Assembly: GCA_900319795.1 (NCBI GenBank)
Contig: ONPU01000004.1
Coordinates: 1-64,000, forward strand
Length of the DNA stretch: 64,000 nt
Origin: an uncultured Eubacteriales bacterium
Lineage (GTDB): Bacteria > Bacillota > Clostridia > Lachnospirales > Lachnospiraceae
Direction: 5' to 3'
Shown here: piece after piece, positions 41,957 through 51,076 of the stretch
How the letters are laid out: each line of letters starts with the position of its first letter
Position numbering within the stretch: position 1 is the stretch's first letter
Notes under the pieces: generated by a model
Told to the model about the DNA's origin: nothing
What the model saw: only the letters and a program-made list of their open reading frames with translations
Databases searched by the model: none
Translations under genes and position numbers: made by a program

Positions 41957-44814
41957 AATCTCGCTCCCGATCCCGGACCACGGAGCCCTTTCCCTTTTTG
42001 GTAATCTTCCACCAGCTTGTTGGTCTTCCGGCTTACAAAGTAGATCGTCACGCTGATCAGCACCGCAAGCGGCAGCAGCAGGAACGACCACGGCGTCCAG
42101 AGCGAGTGGATGTCATAGAATCCCGGCAGAAGAAGAATCGCCGCGAAGAACACCACGATGCTTGCCAGAAGCACGAGACGCCGGAACCGGTTCAGCGGCC
42201 AGCAGACCTGTGCCACGACCAGAATCGCGACCAGCGCGCCCAGCATGAGGTTAAAGTACGAATAGATCTCCTCGCTCCAGCCGAAGACCCGGTTCATCAC
42301 CTGCACGAGCAGAATGCTGATCACCATCGTCAGGGCCGCCGGCAGGCACGTCTTCAGCACATGCACAACGAATCCCTCGGCCTTCCAGTCCTCATGCCGT
42401 TCGAGTGTGAGCAGGAACGACGGCATGCCGATTCCGATCACATTGATGAGGCCCATCTGCAGCGTTGTCCACGGATACACTTTCGACAGAATGATGAAAA
42501 TGATGGACAAAAGCGCCGAATAAATCGTCTTCGTCAGGTACAGCGCGCTCACGCGCTCGATATTGCAAATGATCGTCTTCCCCTCCTGAACGATGTCCTT
42601 CATCGAGGAGAAATCCGAATCGAGGAGCACAATATGGGCCGCCTGCTTCGCCGCCTCGGATCCCTTCGCCATCGCGATGCCGCAGTCCGCGTCCTTGATC
42701 GCGAGCACGTCGTTGACGCCGTCGCCGACCATCGCGACCGTGTGCCTGTTCACCTGCCACGCCTGCACAAATGCCTGCTTCTGCTCCGGCCTTACGCGCC
42801 CGAACACGTTGTATTTCGCGATTTCCTGCGCCAGCTTCACGGGATTTGTCGGAAGCGTCGTCGCGTCGACATATTTCTCCGCGCCGTCCACGCCGGCCTT
42901 CAGCGCCACCGCGGACACGGTCTCCGGATTGTCGCCGGAAATCACCTTGACCTGGACGCCCGCCTTCGCGAAGTACTCGAAGACTTCCCGGGCGTCATTT
43001 TTGATAATATCGGAAATGACGATCACCGACACCGGCACCGGGTCCGTCACAAGCCCCGTCTCCGGGGAAATGCCGCTCACCCTGCAAAGGAGCAGGCAGC
43101 GATAGCCCTTTTCCGAATATCTGCTGATGTAATCCAGAACGTGGACATTGCCCGGAACCAGGAATTCAGGCGCGCCCAGCGCGAAAGCGCCGTATTTTTC
43201 AAATGTCACCGCCCTGTATTTCCGGTCTGAGGAAAATGGAATCAGCTCCGTTACATTCCAGCCGCCCTTCTTCCCGAAGTACCGGATCAGCGCTTCCTGG
43301 GTGTCGTTGGTGTCGGTAAATGCCGCGTTCATGTGCGCCATCACCGTACGGATCGTCTCTGCCTTGACATTTCCCACGGCAATCAGCTTGCTGACTTCCA
43401 GTTCACCCGTGGTGATCGTACCGGTTTTGTCCGTGCAGATAATGTCCGCTCTCGCGAGCGATTCGATCGCCTCCATCTCCTGAACGAGGGCCTGCTTCCT
43501 CGCAAGTCTTCCGACGCCGATGATGAAGGAAACGGATGTCAGAAGCACGAGGCCTTCCGGAATCATGCCGATGACACCGGACACCGTCCTTACGATCGAT
43601 TCGCTGAAAATCCAGTGCGCGTCGCGCCCGTAGCGGGCCGCTGCCGCCACCGCGGCCGCGTGCTGGCTTCTGTACAGCAGAAGTCCGATCGGAATAATCA
43701 GAATGGATACGATCTTGATAATTCTGCCGATCGCGTTCTGCATCTCGGAGGACGCGCGGCGCTTTTTCTTTGTTTTCGCGACCAGTTCCGCCGCGTAGCA
43801 CTCCTTGCCGACCTTTTCGGCAATCATGGATCCGTCGCCGGAAACGACGAAACTGCCCGAAAGCAGCCGGTCGCCGACCGCTTTCCGCACCGGCTTCGAT
43901 TCGCCGGTCAGGTTGGATTCGTTGACCTCCACGCCGGTTCCGCTGACCAGCGGTCCGTCCGTGACGATCTGATCGCCGATTGAAATCCGGATGAGCTCGT
44001 CCCGGACGATCCCTTCGACGGGAATTTCCTGTTCCCTGCCGTCCCTTAAGACTTTGACCTTCGCCGCCGTAATCACCGACAGCCTGTCAATCAGCTGCTT
44101 GACCTTCAGCTCCTGCACGATCCCGATTGCCGAGTTGCAGATAATGACGCCGAGGAACAGCATATTTTTATACTGTCCGGTCAGAAATACCAGAACTCCG
44201 AGAAAGATGTTGAGGAAGTTAAAGTAGGTGAAAATGTGTGAAAAAACAATCTGTTTCTTCGTTCTCACATGGCTCTTGTCCGGAACATTCGTAAGGCCCA
44301 GCTTCTGCCGGTCCCCGACCTGCTTTTCCGTAAGGCCTGTTTTGGGATCACAGGGCTGAAGCACGATGGCGGCCCGCTCGATCTCAAGCGCCGCGGCTTC
44401 GTCTTTCTTCGCCCTTCCCTTCCTTATGAGGCTGGTCCACGGCATCCGGTCATTGATCTCCACCAGGGCCTCAATGACGCCGGGACCGCTCTTCTCTTTC
44501 TCTTTTTTCTCTTTCTTTTTTGAAAAGAGGCCTGTCTTTAAGAGGCCGTTTTTCCGGTCCTCTTCCGCGAACAGTTCCTCCTCGATCTCATCGGAGTAGT
44601 CTTCGAGTTCCTCCTCCTCCGCGGATTCTCCTAAAACTTCCGCCGCAGGCTCACTCTCAAAATCCCCGATTTCCGCTTCCTCCGTATGTTCGGGTACGGC
44701 TTCAAGGACTGCCTCCCCGGCAGCCCTTGCATCGGATTCGGTGCGAGCCTCCGCTTCCGGGGGCCCGTCCAAAGTCTCCTCTATGAGATCTTCCTTTGAT
44801 TCATCAAAACTCAT
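41953..44814 (-). CDS. P-type cation-transporting ATPase (possibly calcium, CtpE-like)
   Basis: 953 residues. It has an unusual acidic N-terminal extension of about 90 residues, then the P-type core: actuator TGES (VNESNLTGESKPV), M4 motif GMIPEGLVLLTS, phosphorylation site CTDKTGTITTGE and hinge MVGDGVNDVLAIKDADCG, with about 10 membrane segments. It lacks heavy-metal Cys motifs (no CPx), so it is more likely a Ca2+ or Mg2+ type pump; the PEGLV motif recalls CtpE-type calcium transporters (from memory). The ribosome binding site is weak. It is coupled to mfd by an ATGA overlap. Confidence 0.88.
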   Translation of the reverse strand: MSFDESKEDLIEETLDGPPEAEARTESDARAAGEAVLEAVPEHTEEAEIGDFESEPAAEVLGESAEEEELEDYSDEIEEELFAEEDRKNGLLKTGLFSKKKEKKEKEKSGPGVIEALVEINDRMPWTSLIRKGRAKKDEAAALEIERAAIVLQPCDPKTGLTEKQVGDRQKLGLTNVPDKSHVRTKKQIVFSHIFTYFNFLNIFLGVLVFLTGQYKNMLFLGVIICNSAIGIVQELKVKQLIDRLSVITAAKVKVLRDGREQEIPVEGIVRDELIRISIGDQIVTDGPLVSGTGVEVNESNLTGESKPVRKAVGDRLLSGSFVVSGDGSMIAEKVGKECYAAELVAKTKKKRRASSEMQNAIGRIIKIVSILIIPIGLLLYRSQHAAAVAAAARYGRDAHWIFSESIVRTVSGVIGMIPEGLVLLTSVSFIIGVGRLARKQALVQEMEAIESLARADIICTDKTGTITTGELEVSKLIAVGNVKAETIRTVMAHMNAAFTDTNDTQEALIRYFGKKGGWNVTELIPFSSDRKYRAVTFEKYGAFALGAPEFLVPGNVHVLDYISRYSEKGYRCLLLCRVSGISPETGLVTDPVPVSVIVISDIIKNDAREVFEYFAKAGVQVKVISGDNPETVSAVALKAGVDGAEKYVDATTLPTNPVKLAQEIAKYNVFGRVRPEQKQAFVQAWQVNRHTVAMVGDGVNDVLAIKDADCGIAMAKGSEAAKQAAHIVLLDSDFSSMKDIVQEGKTIICNIERVSALYLTKTIYSALLSIIFIILSKVYPWTTLQMGLINVIGIGMPSFLLTLERHEDWKAEGFVVHVLKTCLPAALTMVISILLVQVMNRVFGWSEEIYSYFNLMLGALVAILVVAQVCWPLNRFRRLVLLASIVVFFAAILLLPGFYDIHSLWTPWSFLLLPLAVLISVTIYFVSRKTNKLVEDYQKGKGLRGPGSGARL

Positions 44815-44873
44815 CTATTGTATCTACTTTTCTCCGATAAAGCACAAATGTCATCCAAATCTGTCCTGCGTTT

Positions 44874-46937
44874 TCAGCAGATCTCGGCTCCACCCGGAAT
44901 CTCATGATCCTCAGGCGTCATAATCGAAAGCGTCCCGTCCGGTGCCTCCGCGCAGAGGATCATTCCCTGTGACTCAAGCCCCGCCATCTTCCTCGGAGCG
45001 AGATTGACGATTACCATCACCTTCTTGCCGATCATCTTCTCCGGCGTGTACTGCGGCCTGAGGCCCGAAAGGATCTGAACCGTCCTGTCTCCCAGATTGA
45101 CCTGCGAGCACAGAAGCTTCTTCGATTTCTTCACCTCTTCGCAGGCGATGATCTCGCCTACGCGGAACTCGCACTTCATGAAGTCGTCATAGGTACATTC
45201 CGGCCGGTGTTCATAAACCGCTTCCTTGGCGCCTTCCCCGTCTGCCACCTTGGCGGCCTCTTCACGGGATTCCTTCACCACCTTCTCGGCCGCTGCCGCC
45301 TCGGCTTCCGCCTTCTCCTGCGCTTCCAGTTCCGCAAGCGTCGGCAGTCCCTGCGCCTTCCTCTGCTCGTCGATCTTCTTAAGAACTTCTTCGGTCTTCA
45401 GTCTGACGTAGAGAATTTCCGGATTCTCCGTCACTTTGCCGCCGTCCGGATAGTGCCCGGTCCTGTCCAGCTCGTCATACGGAATCATCTCCGCGCCGAT
45501 CTGGCCGAGAATCTTCTCGGCGGTCTCCGGCATGAAGGATGAAAGCAGCGTCGCGCCCGTCTGGATCCCGTCCAGAAGGTTGTACAGCACCGTATACAGA
45601 CGATCCGCGCATTCTTCGCTCTTTCCGAGCTTCCAGGGTTCGGTCTCGTCGATATATTTGTTGCATCTCTTGAAAATGGCAAACACTTCCGTCAGCGCGT
45701 CCGCCACGCGGAGAGCATCCATTTTCTCCGTGATCCGGTCGCGGGCGCCGGAAATCATTTCCTTCAAAGACGCGTCAATGCCGTCGCTGTCCGACACATT
45801 TTTATTGAAAATGGTACCTCCGAAGTACTTATTGCTCATCGCGACGGTCCGGTTGACCAGATTGCCCATCGTGTTCGCGAGTTCGGAGTTCCATCTTTCG
45901 ACCATCAGGTCGTAGGAAATGACACCGTCATTTTCAAACGGCATCTCATGAATGCAGAAGTAGCGCACCGCGTCCACATTGAAAATGTCGGCCAGATCGT
46001 CGGCGTAGATCACGTTGCCCTTCGACTTCGACATCTTGCCGCCGCTCTGCAGGAGCCACGGATGGCCGAAGACCTGCTTCGGAAGCGGCTGGTCGAGCGA
46101 CATCAGGAAGATCGGCCAGTAAATGGTATGGAAACGGATGATGTCCTTGCCGATCAGATGCAGGTCCGCCGGCCAGAACTTCTTATAGAGATCGGACGAA
46201 TCGCCGTCCGCGTCATATCCGATTCCGGTGATGTAGTTCGCGAGCGCGTCCAGCCAGACATAGCTCACATGACCCGGCGCGAAATCAATCGGCACGCCCC
46301 ATGAGAAGGAAGTGCGGCTTACGCACAGGTCCTGAAGCCCCGGAAGCAGGAAATTGTTCATCATCTCGTTTTTCCGCGATTCAGGCTGGATGAACTCCGG
46401 ATGCGTGTTGATATGCTCGATCAGGCGGTCGGCGTATTTGCTCATTCTGAAGAAATAGGCCGGCTCGGAAGCGGGTTCCACGTCGCAGCCGTCGAGGGGG
46501 CATTTGCCGTCCACGAGCTGGGATTCGGTGTAGAAGGACTCGCATTCCTTGCAGTACATTCCCTTGTATTCGCCAAGGTAGATGTCGCCTTTGTCATGCA
46601 TTTTCCGGAAAATCTTCTGGATCTGCTTTTCGTGATAGTCATCCGTTGTGCGGATGAAATGGTCGTAGGACGTGTTCATCCGGTCGAAGACCTTGCGGAT
46701 TCCGCCTGCCACTTCATCGACAAATGCCTTCGGCTCCATGCCCGCCGCCTTCGCGCGGTCCTCGATCTTCTGGCCGTGCTCGTCGGTTCCGGTCTGGAAG
46801 AAGACGTCATATCCTTCCTGTCTCTTATAACGGGCGATCGCGTCCGCGAGAATGATCTCATAGGTGTTGCCGATATGCGGCTTGCCGGAAGCGTAAGCGA
46901 TCGCGGTAGTGATGTAATATTTCCCTTTATCTGTCAT
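44874..46937 (-). CDS. metG: Methionyl-tRNA synthetase
   Basis: 687 residues. Class I signature HIGN (ASGKPHIGNTYEI, about 14-26), a Cys4 zinc knuckle (CKECESFYTESQ ... CPLDGC, about 125-150), KMSKSKGN (about 295) and a C-terminal EMAP/Trbp tRNA-binding domain (about 585-687, MKCEFRVGEIIACEEV). A Glu/Ala-rich linker joins the body and tail domains. It charges initiator and elongator tRNA-Met. It follows glgB by 27 nt on the same strand. No T-box leader is visible because the upstream DNA is coding. Confidence 0.96.
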   Translation of the reverse strand: MTDKGKYYITTAIAYASGKPHIGNTYEIILADAIARYKRQEGYDVFFQTGTDEHGQKIEDRAKAAGMEPKAFVDEVAGGIRKVFDRMNTSYDHFIRTTDDYHEKQIQKIFRKMHDKGDIYLGEYKGMYCKECESFYTESQLVDGKCPLDGCDVEPASEPAYFFRMSKYADRLIEHINTHPEFIQPESRKNEMMNNFLLPGLQDLCVSRTSFSWGVPIDFAPGHVSYVWLDALANYITGIGYDADGDSSDLYKKFWPADLHLIGKDIIRFHTIYWPIFLMSLDQPLPKQVFGHPWLLQSGGKMSKSKGNVIYADDLADIFNVDAVRYFCIHEMPFENDGVISYDLMVERWNSELANTMGNLVNRTVAMSNKYFGGTIFNKNVSDSDGIDASLKEMISGARDRITEKMDALRVADALTEVFAIFKRCNKYIDETEPWKLGKSEECADRLYTVLYNLLDGIQTGATLLSSFMPETAEKILGQIGAEMIPYDELDRTGHYPDGGKVTENPEILYVRLKTEEVLKKIDEQRKAQGLPTLAELEAQEKAEAEAAAAEKVVKESREEAAKVADGEGAKEAVYEHRPECTYDDFMKCEFRVGEIIACEEVKKSKKLLCSQVNLGDRTVQILSGLRPQYTPEKMIGKKVMVIVNLAPRKMAGLESQGMILCAEAPDGTLSIMTPEDHEIPGGAEIC

Positions 46938-46964
46938 ATGCTGTCCTTTTTTATGAAAAATGAT

Positions 46965-48938
46965 TTATTTCTTTTTAGAGCTCTTCTTGGCTGCCTTTTT
47001 AGCGGCCTTCTTCGGTGCCGCGTCCGCCCTGTCATAGGTGAACACGCACGCGCCGTATGCCGGAAGTGAGAATCCGAAGCTGTAGGGCTTGCCGTCGCAC
47101 TCGGACTCTTCCGCCTTGAATGTCTTCTTCTCGAACGGAGCCATGCCACCGTACTTCGGATCCATCGAGTTCATGATCAGCTTGTACTTGCCCGGTTCGA
47201 AGCAGCCGACGCGGTAATCCGGTCTCTCCATCGGCGTCATGTTGAGCACGAAGAGCAGGTTGTCCTTGCCGTCCGGCGACTGGCGGACGAAGCTGTAGAT
47301 GCTGCGTGTCATGTCGTCGGCGTTGATCCAGCGGAATCCGTTCTCGTCGTAGTCCGTAGCGTAGAGGGCCGGGTATTTCTGGACCATCTTCCAGAGGTCG
47401 CGGACAAAGTCCTGCAGCTGCTTGTTGAGCGGCGTCTCGAGAAGGAACCAGTCGAGCTCGCGCTCTTCGCTCCACTCACGCTGCTGGCCGAATTCCTGGC
47501 CCATGAAGAGAAGTTTTTTGCCCGGGTGGCCCGCCATATACGTGTAGCCGGCCTTCAGGTTCGAGAACTTGTCCTCGTAGATTCCCGGCATCTTGCTCCA
47601 CATCGAGCACTTCAGGTGAACGACTTCGTCGTGCGAAAGGACGAGGATATATCTCTCGCTGTACGCATAGGAAGTCGAGAATGTCATCTTATAGTGATTG
47701 CCTTTACGGAACAGCGGGTCGAGCTTCATGTACTCGAGGAAGTCGTTCATCCAGCCCATGTTCCATTTCATGGAGAAGCCGAGGCCGTCTTCCTTCTCGA
47801 CGTCGCCGGTGACCTTCGGCCATGCCGTAGACTCTTCCGCGATCGTGACGACGCCCGGGTTCCTTCCGAGAATCATCGTGTTCAGATGTTTGAAGAGTTC
47901 AATGGCCTCGAGGTTCTTGTTGCCGCCGTATTTGTTGGCGACCCATTCGCCGTCGCGTTTGCCGTAATCCAGGTAAAGCATCGAAGCGACCGCGTCGACA
48001 CGGAGGCCGTCGACATGCATGTATTCGACCCAGAAGAGCGCATTTGCAAGAAGGAAATTCTTGACTTCCGGACGGCCGTAATTGAAGATCTTGGTGCCCC
48101 AGTCCGGATGCTCGCCCTTGCGCGGATCCTCGTGTTCGTAAAGCGCGTAGCCGTCAAACTCAGCCAGGCCGCATTCATCCTTCGGGAAATGAGCCGGCAC
48201 CCAGTCAAGGATCACGCCGATTCCTTTCTTATGGAAATAGTTCACCATATGCGCGAAGTCTTCCGGCGTTCCGTAGCGGGAAGTCGGTGCGAAATAACCC
48301 GTCACCTGATAGCCCCAGCTTCCGTCAAACGGATGCTCGGCAATACCCATGAGCTCAATATGCGTATAGCCCATGTCCTTGATATAATCCGCGGCGCGCT
48401 CGGCAAATTCGCGGTAGGTATAGAACCCTTCGACGCGGCCGTCGCATTCCGGATGCTTCATCCAGGAACCGATATGGCATTCGTAGATGATCATCGGATC
48501 CTTGTTGATGTCGAAGCTCTTACGGTTCTTCATCCATGCGCCGTCGGACCATTTCAGATTCGAAATATCCGCGACGATCGACGCCGTACCCGGACGGAGC
48601 TCGGCCTGATTGCCGAACGGATCCGCCTTGAAGATCCTCTGATCCTTCGCGCCGATGATGAAATATTTGTACAGAGCTCCCGGCATCACGCCCGGAATAA
48701 AGGTCTGCCAGACGCCGATCTCGTCCCGGTTGGTGATTACATTGGCTTCGGTGTTCCAGCCGTTGAAATCCCCGATCACGGATACGCTCTTCGCGTTCGG
48801 TGCCCACACTGCGAAATATGTTCCCTTCTCACCATTCATCTCCGTCGGATGTGCTCCGAGCTTTTCATAGAGATTGTAATGAGTCGCATGTCCGAAATAG
48901 TACTGATCCTGTTCTCCGAAGATATATTTATTTTCCAT
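46965..48938 (-). CDS. glgB: 1,4-alpha-glucan branching enzyme with lysine-rich tail
   Basis: 657 residues. An N-terminal CBM48-like domain (FAVWAPNAKSVSVIGDFNGW, about 40-60) is followed by a GH13 barrel with nucleophile Asp in DGLRVDAVAS, acid/base Glu in VTIAEEST and transition-state Asp in LSHDEVVH, then an all-beta C-terminal domain. It transfers alpha-1,4 glucan segments to 1,6 branches in glycogen. The last 16 residues are Lys/Ala/Ser (KKAAKKAAKKSSKKK), which is not typical of GlgB. The ATG at 48938 with AAAGGAG upstream replaces a spurious 52-codon extension. No other glg genes are nearby. Confidence 0.92.
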   Translation of the reverse strand: MENKYIFGEQDQYYFGHATHYNLYEKLGAHPTEMNGEKGTYFAVWAPNAKSVSVIGDFNGWNTEANVITNRDEIGVWQTFIPGVMPGALYKYFIIGAKDQRIFKADPFGNQAELRPGTASIVADISNLKWSDGAWMKNRKSFDINKDPMIIYECHIGSWMKHPECDGRVEGFYTYREFAERAADYIKDMGYTHIELMGIAEHPFDGSWGYQVTGYFAPTSRYGTPEDFAHMVNYFHKKGIGVILDWVPAHFPKDECGLAEFDGYALYEHEDPRKGEHPDWGTKIFNYGRPEVKNFLLANALFWVEYMHVDGLRVDAVASMLYLDYGKRDGEWVANKYGGNKNLEAIELFKHLNTMILGRNPGVVTIAEESTAWPKVTGDVEKEDGLGFSMKWNMGWMNDFLEYMKLDPLFRKGNHYKMTFSTSYAYSERYILVLSHDEVVHLKCSMWSKMPGIYEDKFSNLKAGYTYMAGHPGKKLLFMGQEFGQQREWSEERELDWFLLETPLNKQLQDFVRDLWKMVQKYPALYATDYDENGFRWINADDMTRSIYSFVRQSPDGKDNLLFVLNMTPMERPDYRVGCFEPGKYKLIMNSMDPKYGGMAPFEKKTFKAEESECDGKPYSFGFSLPAYGACVFTYDRADAAPKKAAKKAAKKSSKKK

Positions 48939-49042
48939 GAGCCGCACTCCTTTATGGGATGGTGTAGTTTCTCCTACGGCAGAACTCACCGCACAGTTAT
49001 AAATATTATACGGTGAAGAGGCCTGTTTTGCAAGACATGACA

Positions 49043-49067
49043 AAGGCGCCGGGAAGCCCGGCACCCT
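49043..49067 (-). terminator. Hairpin terminator after ade
   Basis: Stem GGCGCCGGG / CCCGGCACC (one mismatch) with a short T run on the minus strand, 12 nt beyond the ade stop. Confidence 0.6.
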
Positions 49068-49078
49068 TGTGACTTTTC

Positions 49079-50803
49079 TCAAAGAAGCTGCCATTTTTTC
49101 ACGTCGAATATGCCCCGCGGCGTGCAGCGGATTTCCGGGATCACCGGAAGCGCCATAAAGCTTAGGGAAATGAACGGATCCATCGTCTTCGGGATCCCCA
49201 TCTTGTAGGCTTTGTTCTTCATTTTCTTCAGCTTCTTGCTGACCGTGCTGTAACTTCTGTCGGAAATAAGTCCCATAATCGGAAGCGCCAGCGTATCGAA
49301 GACCTCGCCATTTTCCACGATGGTATAACCGCCGCCGGTCCGTTCGAGTTCCCGGACAGCTGTCAGGATATCCCTGTCATTGTCGCCGATCACGATGATG
49401 TTGTGGCTGTCGTGGGAGACAGAGGACGCGATGGCCCCTCCCTTTAAGCCGAATCCGGAGATCGCGCCGACGCCGATCTTGCCTGTCGCGTGATGGCGCT
49501 CGAAGACCGCGATCTTGTCGATTTCCCCGTTCGGAGCGAAGATGCTTTCCTCGGTTCCATCCTCTCCGGTCACAACTGTCGACGGCAGAACCACGTCCTT
49601 CCGCTCCGTCAGGATCTCGTACGGGATCATGCCGATGACCGGAAATGGCTTTCCGTCTGCTTTAATCACGAGCTTCTTCGGATCGATCTCTGCCAGATGC
49701 ACCGTGTTCATCAGTTCCGGCGGGCAGGGTTTCGGACGGATCTTCAGGCGGTCATTGATCAGCTCTCCGTTGTAGAAGACCATCTGGGCATTGAAGTCCT
49801 TGAGCGAATCCCAGACCACGAGATCCGCGTCAAATCCCGGCGCCACCGCGCCGGTCCGGCGGAGTCCGTAGCAGCGCGCCGCCTGAATGGTCGCCATCTT
49901 CACGGCCGCGATCGGGCTGATGCCCATGCTGACCGCCTTCCTCACGTTGAAGTTGATGTCACCCTCCGCCATGATGTCTTCGATATGTTTGTCGTCCGTG
50001 CAGAAGCAGAAGCCTTCCGTATTGTCATTATGCTCCACAATGCCCTTGACGATCCGCTCGAGATTCCGCGCCGCGCTGCCCTCCCGGATATGGCAGGTCA
50101 TGCCCATCGACCGCTCTTTCATAACATAATGGTAGCTCGACCCCTCATGGTCGGTCGTAATGCCGGCCATCACATAGGCCGCGAGCTGCTCATCCGTAAG
50201 GCCCGGTGCGTGTCCGTCCTTGACCTTGCCGTCGAAAAGCTCCAGCTTCGCGTTCATCTTCGGGTCGCCGTTGATCACCGCGAAGCAGTCCATCACCTCA
50301 CCGAGGCCCAGGACACGGCGGTTGCCGATATATTTTTCCATCTCTTTGGCGGTCAGGATCGCGCCGCTGTCGTCGATCTCGGTAGCCGGCACGCAGGAGG
50401 CGATCATGAAATACACATGAGCCGGAGAATCCTTCGTCTGGTCCAGCAGATAGTCAATGCCGACCGTTCCGGCGACATTGGCCGCCTCATGCGGGTCCAC
50501 GATAAACGTCGTCGTCCCGTGCCTCGCCGCCTGGGAGATCAGGACCTGCGGATTCACCATCGTCGATTCCAGATGCAGATGCGCGTCAATAAATCCGCTC
50601 GTCACATACTGCCCCTTCAGGTCAATCTCCTCAATCCCTTCAAAATCGCCGATTCCGACGATCATGCCTTTCGTGATCGCGATATTTCCGTCTTCCACAC
50701 GGTCCGTGAACACATTCACGATCTTCGCGTTCTTCAGCACCAGCTCCGCCTTATCCAGCTTCTGCGCCGCCCTCGAGCAGGCGATATACTTCTCCAGTTT
50801 CAT
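49079..50803 (-). CDS. ade: Adenine deaminase
   Basis: 574 residues, amidohydrolase superfamily. Metal-site motif GFIDAHLHLEST (about 70-81), VDPHEAANVAGT, the Lys/His-bearing GVGAISGFGLKGGAIASSVSHDSHN region (about 445-470, given in part) and the AKIVNVFTDRVEDGNIAI N-terminal beta sandwich are all diagnostic of Ade. It hydrolyses adenine to hypoxanthine and ammonia for purine salvage. It has its own promoter and terminator. The C-terminus (RCTPRGIFDVKKWQ) is typical of the family. Confidence 0.93.
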   Translation of the reverse strand: MKLEKYIACSRAAQKLDKAELVLKNAKIVNVFTDRVEDGNIAITKGMIVGIGDFEGIEEIDLKGQYVTSGFIDAHLHLESTMVNPQVLISQAARHGTTTFIVDPHEAANVAGTVGIDYLLDQTKDSPAHVYFMIASCVPATEIDDSGAILTAKEMEKYIGNRRVLGLGEVMDCFAVINGDPKMNAKLELFDGKVKDGHAPGLTDEQLAAYVMAGITTDHEGSSYHYVMKERSMGMTCHIREGSAARNLERIVKGIVEHNDNTEGFCFCTDDKHIEDIMAEGDINFNVRKAVSMGISPIAAVKMATIQAARCYGLRRTGAVAPGFDADLVVWDSLKDFNAQMVFYNGELINDRLKIRPKPCPPELMNTVHLAEIDPKKLVIKADGKPFPVIGMIPYEILTERKDVVLPSTVVTGEDGTEESIFAPNGEIDKIAVFERHHATGKIGVGAISGFGLKGGAIASSVSHDSHNIIVIGDNDRDILTAVRELERTGGGYTIVENGEVFDTLALPIMGLISDRSYSTVSKKLKKMKNKAYKMGIPKTMDPFISLSFMALPVIPEIRCTPRGIFDVKKWQLL

Positions 50804-50859
50804 ATTCTGTTTTCCTCCTTCAGCTCTCGTATCCGTCCCGCCAAAGTTGTTTGAATATG

Positions 50860-50888
50860 ATTATAGCACGTCCCGAAATGTCTGAAAA
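50860..50888 (-). promoter_or_regulatory. Promoter of ade
   Basis: Minus-strand TTTTCA, 17-nt spacer, TATAAT with extended -10 TG (TGCTATAAT), about 57 nt before the ATG. Confidence 0.6.
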
Positions 50889-50915
50889 TAAGGAATGTAC
50901 CAATGGTGCAGCCCC

Positions 50916-50944
50916 TTGTAAATGCCGATTTCATATGGTACGAT
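50916..50944 (+). promoter_or_regulatory. Promoter of the MATE transporter gene
   Basis: Plus-strand TTGTAA, 17-nt spacer, TACGAT, about 130 nt before the MATE ATG, back to back with the ade promoter. Confidence 0.55.
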
Positions 50945-51076
50945 AGTGCTTCATACCCCGAAATCGCTTTAAAAATTAACAGAATTGCGATATCGAAAGT
51001 GGAGCTGAGGACCATTGTATCCCTCGCGTCGCTTAGTCATTGAATTGCAAACTTCGCATACAAGCAGGACCGAAAT

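Noticed and set aside
46938..46964. T-box leader before metG
   Set aside because: Only 27 nt separate glgB and metG, with no room for and no sign of T-box elements.
48939..49094. 52-codon extension of GlgB overlapping the ade 3' end
   Set aside because: It passes through the ade terminator and is not GlgB-like; the ATG at 48938 has AAAGGAG and the normal family start.
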